From positions 1,302,001 through 1,366,000 of the forward strand of contig NZ_CP075524.1 in assembly GCF_025808395.1 (NCBI RefSeq): a stretch of 64,000 bases of DNA, given 5' to 3'. Position 1 is the first letter of the stretch. Every line of letters starts with the position of its first letter. Source of the DNA: Microcella sp. GTDB taxonomy: Bacteria > Actinomycetota > Actinomycetes > Actinomycetales > Microbacteriaceae. Below, in pieces: positions 59,245-64,000 of the stretch. Position numbers and translations under genes: made by a program. The notes below the pieces were generated by a model. That model was not told where the DNA came from, searched no databases, and saw nothing but the letters and a program-made list of their open reading frames with translations.

Positions 59245-60483
59245 GTGGCTGAGCGTGCGGTTCAGGATGCTCCGCTACTGATCGTCGGAGCTTCGATGGC
59301 CGGTCTGCGCACCGCTGAAGGTGCTCGGCGCGCGGGCTACGCGGGGCCGATCACGTTTCTCGGTGCTGAAGCGCACGCGCCGTACAACCGCCCGCCGCTG
59401 TCGAAAGAGCTGCTGCAGACCGAAGGGCAGGGTCACGCCGACGTGGCGTTCCCGATTCGCTCGGCGCTCGAAGAGAACGTCGAGTGGGTGCTCGGGCGCG
59501 CGGCTGCCTCGCTCGATGTCGAGCGTCAGGTGGTCGTCGACGATCGCGGGGACGAGCACGCCTTCAGCGCTCTCGTCATCGCGACCGGCCTGCGGCCGAA
59601 GCCCTTGCCCATCGACGACCACGGTCTGGGTGGAATCCACGTGCTGCGCACCGTCGACGACGCCATCGCGCTGCGCTCGGTGCTGCGACCGGGTGCCGAC
59701 GTGGTCATTCTCGGCTCGGGGTTCGTCGGCTGCGAGATCGCGGCGACGGCGGCCAAGAACGGGGCGAAGGTCTCGGTCGTCACGCAGAGCCGGGTTCCGC
59801 TCGAGCGTGCGCTCGGCCCGCTGCTCGGCGGCGAGCTGCGCCGCAGGCACGAGCAGCACGGTGTGCGGTTCTTCACGGGTGAGTCGCTGTTCGGGCTCAT
59901 CGGCGACCCCGACGTCGAGCGCGTCATTCTGACGAGCGGCGTCATGCTCGAGTGCGATGCGCTCGTGGTCGCGGTCGGCAGCGACCCCAACACCGAATGG
60001 CTGCGCGATTCGGGGCTCGACGTGAGCGACGGCGTGCTCGTCGACGCGGGGCTGCGAGCCGTCGGAGTCGACGGGGTCGTGCACCCGTCGGTGTTCGCGG
60101 TCGGCGACGTGGCGCGCTACGCGAACCCGCTGTTCGACGAGGTGCCGCGCCGCGTCGAGCACTGGAACCTTCCGACCGAGACCGGCAAGCGGGCGGGGCA
60201 GCTCATCGCCGCGCACTACGCGGGCGACGACTGCGAACCCCTCGCGGCCGCCGGGTTCGCGCCGCTGCCCTCGTTCTGGAGCGACCAGTACGACGCCCAC
60301 GTGCTCGCGTTCGGCATGACCTACCTGGCCGATCACAGCGAGCTCGTCGCCGGCTCGCTCGACGACGAGTGCGTGGTCGAGTTCTACCGGGGTGACACTC
60401 TCGTCGGAGTCTGCGGCATCGGCATGCGCAGCCTCGTGCAGAGCTATCGCACGCGCTTCGCGGTGCCCGCGGTGCGGGCGTAG
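59245..60483 (+). CDS. FAD-dependent ferredoxin reductase
   Basis: A 412-residue reductase of the putidaredoxin/rhodocoxin reductase type. Two nucleotide-binding folds are visible: FAD site LLIVGASMAGLRTAEGARRAGY (residues about 10-31) and NAD(P)H site VVILGSGFVGCEIAATAAKNGA (about 150-171), with the second FAD motif VFAVGDVARY. It passes electrons from NAD(P)H to the small ferredoxin. GTG start six bases after the ferredoxin stop; last gene of the operon. Confidence 0.93.
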   Translation: MAERAVQDAPLLIVGASMAGLRTAEGARRAGYAGPITFLGAEAHAPYNRPPLSKELLQTEGQGHADVAFPIRSALEENVEWVLGRAAASLDVERQVVVDDRGDEHAFSALVIATGLRPKPLPIDDHGLGGIHVLRTVDDAIALRSVLRPGADVVILGSGFVGCEIAATAAKNGAKVSVVTQSRVPLERALGPLLGGELRRRHEQHGVRFFTGESLFGLIGDPDVERVILTSGVMLECDALVVAVGSDPNTEWLRDSGLDVSDGVLVDAGLRAVGVDGVVHPSVFAVGDVARYANPLFDEVPRRVEHWNLPTETGKRAGQLIAAHYAGDDCEPLAAAGFAPLPSFWSDQYDAHVLAFGMTYLADHSELVAGSLDDECVVEFYRGDTLVGVCGIGMRSLVQSYRTRFAVPAVRA

Positions 60484-60496
60484 GTCGGCGCCGGGT

Positions 60497-63400
60497 TCAC
60501 GCCGTGCCGACGGCGGCGCGCCATCGCTCGCGCAACTGCTGCTCGTCGGGCAGCGACTCGGGGCGCAGCACGGCGTCGTCGACGACGAAGTAGAACGCCG
60601 CCGTCACCGACTCGAGCGGCAGGGCCGCCCAGCGCGCGTACGCGACGCGGTAGAGCGCGAGCTGCAGCTCTTTCGCCGCGCGGTCGGCGTCGTCTCGTGG
60701 AGCTTTTCCGGTCTTCCAGTCGACGATCTCGACACTGCGCGGGCCGTGGCGAGCATCCCGAGCGCGCACGGGGTCGAAGTCGGGGTCGGTCGAGTAGACG
60801 GCGTCGATCTTGCACACCAGGATGCGCCCCTCGAAGGGCACGTGCAGCTCGCGCTCGACGTCGATGGGGGTGCGCGTCGCCCACTCCGAGCGCTCGAACG
60901 TGGCCTGCAGGGCGGCGAGCGCGTGCGCATCGATGCCGTCGGCGGCGACCCCGCCGGCAGCCGCACCGGCGAGCCCGCCCGCCGCGAGGTCGAACTCGGC
61001 GTCGAGGCCGTCGACCGAATCGGGCGTGGCTCCGAGGCCGTAGCGCTGCTCGACCCAGCGGTGAAAGACCGTGCCGAGCCTGGTCGCTCGATAGGGGCGC
61101 TGCGGCATCGGCCGCCGCAGTCGCTCGGCCACCTCGGCCGGAGCGGTGATGAAGTCTTTGAACGACGACGCCGGCACCCTGAGCGGCAGCGCCACCCTGC
61201 CGGTGGCCTCGAGTCGTTCGGCGCGCTCGGCCAGCAGCAGGTCGATCTCTCGCTGCCAGCCGCGACGGTCGTCGCCGCGCACGGTCGGGTCGGCCGCGCG
61301 CACGCGCTCAGCAGCGGCGACGACGCGGTCTCGACGCGCGCCGAAGGGGTCGAAGGGCCACCACGGCTCGACTGCGCTGTCGTCGACGACGGGGTTCTCG
61401 TCGTGCTGCGGCCCAGAGGGGGGCGAGGGGATGAGGCCGCGCTCTGCGAACGGCTGCAGAAACGGGCTCGGCCCCCGAGGCTTCGACTGCGACGCCCAGA
61501 ACGACCCGGTGAGCAGCAGCCGGTGGCGCGCACGCGTCACCGCGACGTAGGCGAGCCTGCGCTCTTCGCGCTCGAGATGCGCCTTGACCTCTTCGGTGAA
61601 GGCATCGCGCCGCAGCAGCAGTTCTTTGCGACTCTCGGCACCGCGCCAGTCGAAGCCCGGCAGCTCGGCGTGGTCTCCGCGCAGCTCGTAGGGCAGCACT
61701 CCGAGGCGAAGCCAGCCGGTGGTGCCGTCGCGCGGCTTGCTCGGCAGCTCGTCGACGACGAGGCGCGGCACGACCACGTGATCCCATTCGAGACCCTTCG
61801 AGCCGTGAATGGTGAGCACCTGCACGGTTCCGGGCTCGGGGGCTTCTGACCGGGGCGAGAGGTTGTCGCGCCACTCGGCTTCACGCAACCAGCCGAGAAA
61901 CCCGCCCAGCGAGGCGTTGTCGGCGAGGGCGAGGTAGCCGTCGAGCGCCTCGTGAAACGCCTCGCGCGGCGCCTCGCCCATCGTGCGAGAGGGGTTCGCC
62001 GCCACCTCGATGTCGAGCATGAGGTCGTGCTCGACGGCCACGACGAGGTCGGGCAGGTCGAGCGCGGTGCGCGTGCGCAGCGTGGCGAACAATCGGCCGG
62101 CATCGCGCAGCCGCTCGAGACCCGCCGGGCTGAGCGCGGCCAGCTGCGAGTGGCCGTCTGATGCCGTCGCGACGAAGTCGAGGGCGTCGACGAGCGAGAC
62201 CCCGTCGGTGCGGGCGACGGAGGCGCGCAGCTTGGCCTTCACCTCGTCGCTGAACGCGCGCTGCGACAGGTCACGGTCGCGCAACCACGAGGCGATGCGG
62301 CTGAGGGCGTGCAGGTCGGCGACGCCGATGCTCCACCGCGGGCCGGCGAGCAGGCGCACCAGCTCGGTGCCGGCCGCGGGGTCGCCGATCACCGAGAGCG
62401 CGCTGACGAGGTCGGCGATCTCGGGCTGCTCGAGCAGACCGCCGATGCCGAGCACGTGCACGGGAACCCGCGCCTCTCGCAGCGCGGCGAGAAACACCGG
62501 TTGCGTCGTGCGATTGCGCATGAGCAGCGCCGCGCTCGCCCGCAGGGGGCGGCCCTCGGCATCGACAGCGCCGGGCTCGCTGCCCGGCGGCGGCTCGGCC
62601 ACCCGCTCGGCGAGCCACGCTGCGACGGCCGTCGCCTCGTCGTGCAGGGTTTCTGCGAACACCAGGTCGAGGGGCTCGCTGCTCGCGACCGGTGAGGGCC
62701 GCAGCGTCGCCACGGCGACTCCCCCGCGGGCGGTGAGGGGCTCGACCAAGAGATTCGCGGCCTCGAGAATGCTCGTGCCGTTGCGCCACGACGTGCTCAG
62801 CGAGTAGCGGCCGACCGCACCACCCGAACTGCGGGCGAACCGTGCGGCGAAGTCGTCGAGGTTCGAGGCGCTCGCGCCGCGCCAGCCGTAGATCGACTGG
62901 TGCGGGTCGCCGACCGCCATCACGGGGGTCGAGCCGAAGAGCTCGGCGAGCAGCCAGGTCTGCGCCACATTGGTGTCTTGGTATTCGTCGAGCAGCACGA
63001 CGCGATACCGCTCGCGCAGCTGTTCAGCGACACTCGAGTGCCGACGCACGATCGAGAGCGCGAGGCTCACCTGGTCGGCGAACTCGACGAAGCCGTCGCG
63101 GTGCTTCACGTGCTGCAGCCGCTCGACGAGGTCGACGATCGGAAGGGTCGCCCCCAGCTTCATGAGGGCCTCGAACTTCTCACGCCGCTCGTAGCGATCG
63201 CCATAGGGCAGGTCGGCGAGCTCGAGAAACTCGGTGATGACGCGGCGCACGTCGGCGATGTCGGCGTCGTGCTCGGCGACCGAGTGCGCGAGCTGCAGCA
63301 CTGTGGCCGTGAGCCTGTCGACGCTGAGGTCGAGGTCGGCGAGCCGGGCATCCGTCGTCGAGGTGACGATCTCGCGCGCCAGTTGCCACGCGCTCGCGTC

Positions 63401-63823
63401 GCGCAGCACGACCGAGTCTGGGTCGCGGCCGATGAGCACCGCGTGGTCGCGGTAGAGGCTCGAGGCGAACGAGTTGTAGGTGGCGACGGTGGGTTGGGTG
63501 AACGCGTCGACGACGGTGCCCGACTGCTCGAGCAGCCCTGAAGCGCTCAGCTGCACGAGCCGTTGCCGAATGCGCGCGGCGAGTTCGCCGGCCGCCTTGC
63601 GGGTGAACGTGAGGCCCAGCACGTGCTCGGGCGAGACGAGCCCGTTGGCGACGAGCCAGAGCACTCGCGCCGACATCGTCTCGGTCTTGCCCGAGCCCGC
63701 CCCCGCGACGACGAGGGCGGGGCCGAGCGGCGCCTCGATGATCGCCCGCTGCTCGTCGGTCGGCTCGTGCTGGCCGAGCTCGCGAGCGATGTCGACGGCG
63801 CTGAATCGCATGCGCTCACTCAT
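60497..63823 (-). CDS. adnB: AdnB-like helicase-nuclease (UvrD/RecB family)
   Basis: A 1108-residue ATP-dependent helicase-nuclease for DNA end resection. Motor motifs: Walker A VAGAGSGKTETM (about residue 40), TFTRKAAGEL, LLDEYQDT, GDPHQSIYGWRGA, IHGSKGLEWD and VAVTRAR. The C-terminal PD-(D/E)XK nuclease shows GTVFHRWVEQRYG, VCKIDAVYS, VEIVDWKTGK and QLALYRVAYARW. Length and order fit AdnB of mycobacteria. Its start overlaps the end of the adnA-like gene. A helicase of the uvrD2 type is 15 kb away, with the catabolic module in between. Confidence 0.93.
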   Translation of the reverse strand: MSERMRFSAVDIARELGQHEPTDEQRAIIEAPLGPALVVAGAGSGKTETMSARVLWLVANGLVSPEHVLGLTFTRKAAGELAARIRQRLVQLSASGLLEQSGTVVDAFTQPTVATYNSFASSLYRDHAVLIGRDPDSVVLRDASAWQLAREIVTSTTDARLADLDLSVDRLTATVLQLAHSVAEHDADIADVRRVITEFLELADLPYGDRYERREKFEALMKLGATLPIVDLVERLQHVKHRDGFVEFADQVSLALSIVRRHSSVAEQLRERYRVVLLDEYQDTNVAQTWLLAELFGSTPVMAVGDPHQSIYGWRGASASNLDDFAARFARSSGGAVGRYSLSTSWRNGTSILEAANLLVEPLTARGGVAVATLRPSPVASSEPLDLVFAETLHDEATAVAAWLAERVAEPPPGSEPGAVDAEGRPLRASAALLMRNRTTQPVFLAALREARVPVHVLGIGGLLEQPEIADLVSALSVIGDPAAGTELVRLLAGPRWSIGVADLHALSRIASWLRDRDLSQRAFSDEVKAKLRASVARTDGVSLVDALDFVATASDGHSQLAALSPAGLERLRDAGRLFATLRTRTALDLPDLVVAVEHDLMLDIEVAANPSRTMGEAPREAFHEALDGYLALADNASLGGFLGWLREAEWRDNLSPRSEAPEPGTVQVLTIHGSKGLEWDHVVVPRLVVDELPSKPRDGTTGWLRLGVLPYELRGDHAELPGFDWRGAESRKELLLRRDAFTEEVKAHLEREERRLAYVAVTRARHRLLLTGSFWASQSKPRGPSPFLQPFAERGLIPSPPSGPQHDENPVVDDSAVEPWWPFDPFGARRDRVVAAAERVRAADPTVRGDDRRGWQREIDLLLAERAERLEATGRVALPLRVPASSFKDFITAPAEVAERLRRPMPQRPYRATRLGTVFHRWVEQRYGLGATPDSVDGLDAEFDLAAGGLAGAAAGGVAADGIDAHALAALQATFERSEWATRTPIDVERELHVPFEGRILVCKIDAVYSTDPDFDPVRARDARHGPRSVEIVDWKTGKAPRDDADRAAKELQLALYRVAYARWAALPLESVTAAFYFVVDDAVLRPESLPDEQQLRERWRAAVGTA

Positions 63824-64000
63824 CGCCCGTCACCGGCCCCACCCGATGGATGCGATGCGCAAGACCCGAGAAGTCGAAGCGATCGATCGTGCGCACGCCC
63901 GTGAGCCGTGCCACAGCGATCGCCGACACGGCTTGGCGCAGGCGCTCGCGAAAGCCCTCGAGCTGCTCGTCATCGAGCGGCTCTTGCACTGCTTCGCGGT
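63816..64000 (-). CDS. adnA: AdnA-like helicase-nuclease subunit, C-terminal end only
   Basis: Only the last 61 codons of a gene extending beyond the window edge. The visible C-terminus reads QEPLDDEQLEGFRERLRQAV and ends FSGLAHRIHRVGPVTGDE, coding-like in composition, whereas the other two minus frames are Ser/Arg-rich or blocked. The TGA stop (63816-63818) overlaps the AdnB start by eight bases, as expected for a coupled adnAB operon. The name rests on position only. Confidence 0.7.
   Translation of the reverse strand, partial: REAVQEPLDDEQLEGFRERLRQAVSAIAVARLTGVRTIDRFDFSGLAHRIHRVGPVTGDE

Noticed and set aside
47268..60483. Integrative element with its own integrase
   Set aside because: No integrase, transposase, tRNA border or direct-repeat att site was found at either end.
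60392..61849. Plus-strand open frame of 485 codons opposite the AdnB-like gene
   Set aside because: Shadow of the nuclease and helicase domains on the other strand.

Overview
The window is a gap-free, very GC-rich actinobacterial chromosome segment. Gene content points to Microbacteriaceae or a close relative: DUF3039, an F420-type LLM oxidoreductase, UPF0182, the zinc-metalloprotease-like DUF2342 family, AdnAB-type helicase-nucleases, and many promoters whose -10 box (TANNNT) lies only 6-9 nt before the start codon (leaderless transcription). Only one RNA gene (initiator tRNA-Met) was found; no rRNA, CRISPR array or insertion sequence was seen.

Region 1 (1-13979) is mostly housekeeping: a truncated TetR regulator with map; the translationally coupled operon rpsP-khpA-rimM-trmD plus two uncharacterised genes; an LLM oxidoreductase; an amidase; the SRP pair ffh and ftsY around a gamma-carbonic-anhydrase-like gene; a DUF559-type gene bracketed by short palindromic repeats; DUF3039; and an ABC exporter pair. 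Region 2 (14160-22735) is a cell-envelope cluster: nucleotidyltransferase, TagG/TagH-like ABC exporter, two CDP-glycerol glycerophosphotransferase-family genes (one a tandem two-domain protein) and a GT2 glycosyltransferase. This suggests a teichoic-acid-like phosphopolymer. Region 3 (22778-30534) has an HtrA protease, a secreted protein/lipoprotein pair, a TetR regulator, an aminotransferase, a nitrilase-family hydrolase, a ribokinase-like kinase, and a heliorhodopsin (29404-30207) with a small unknown gene directly behind it.

Region 4 (30843-34414) holds a PAP2 phosphatase, a three-gene set resembling part of the non-phosphorylative L-fucose/L-rhamnose pathway, and the initiator tRNA. Region 5 (34516-47266) has an SGNH-GAF fusion, a frameshifted methyltransferase, and a block whose order matches my knowledge of mycobacterial genomes: UPF0182, PDZ/Lon-like protease, DUF2342, cyclodehydratase-like protein, UvrD2-like helicase, NudC. 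The AdnB/AdnA genes that belong to the same neighbourhood appear only at 60497-64000.

Region 6 (47268-60483) lies between them and is the most interesting part. It is a catabolic module: amino acid/polyamine permease, glutamine-synthetase-like ligase, two class I glutamine-amidotransferase-fold hydrolases, an acetoacetate-decarboxylase-family protein, a complete three-component cytochrome P450 system (P450, ferredoxin, ferredoxin reductase), aldehyde dehydrogenase, class III extradiol dioxygenase and fumarylacetoacetase-fold isomerase/hydrolase, with one MarR regulator. Five copies of an 18-bp palindrome (consensus TCGTTCGKATNCNAACGA) lie in the four promoter regions that serve these genes, so they are probably one regulon. 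The inferred task is uptake and gamma-glutamylation of an amine, P450 oxidation, and meta ring cleavage of a catechol. I do not recognise this combination as a described pathway.
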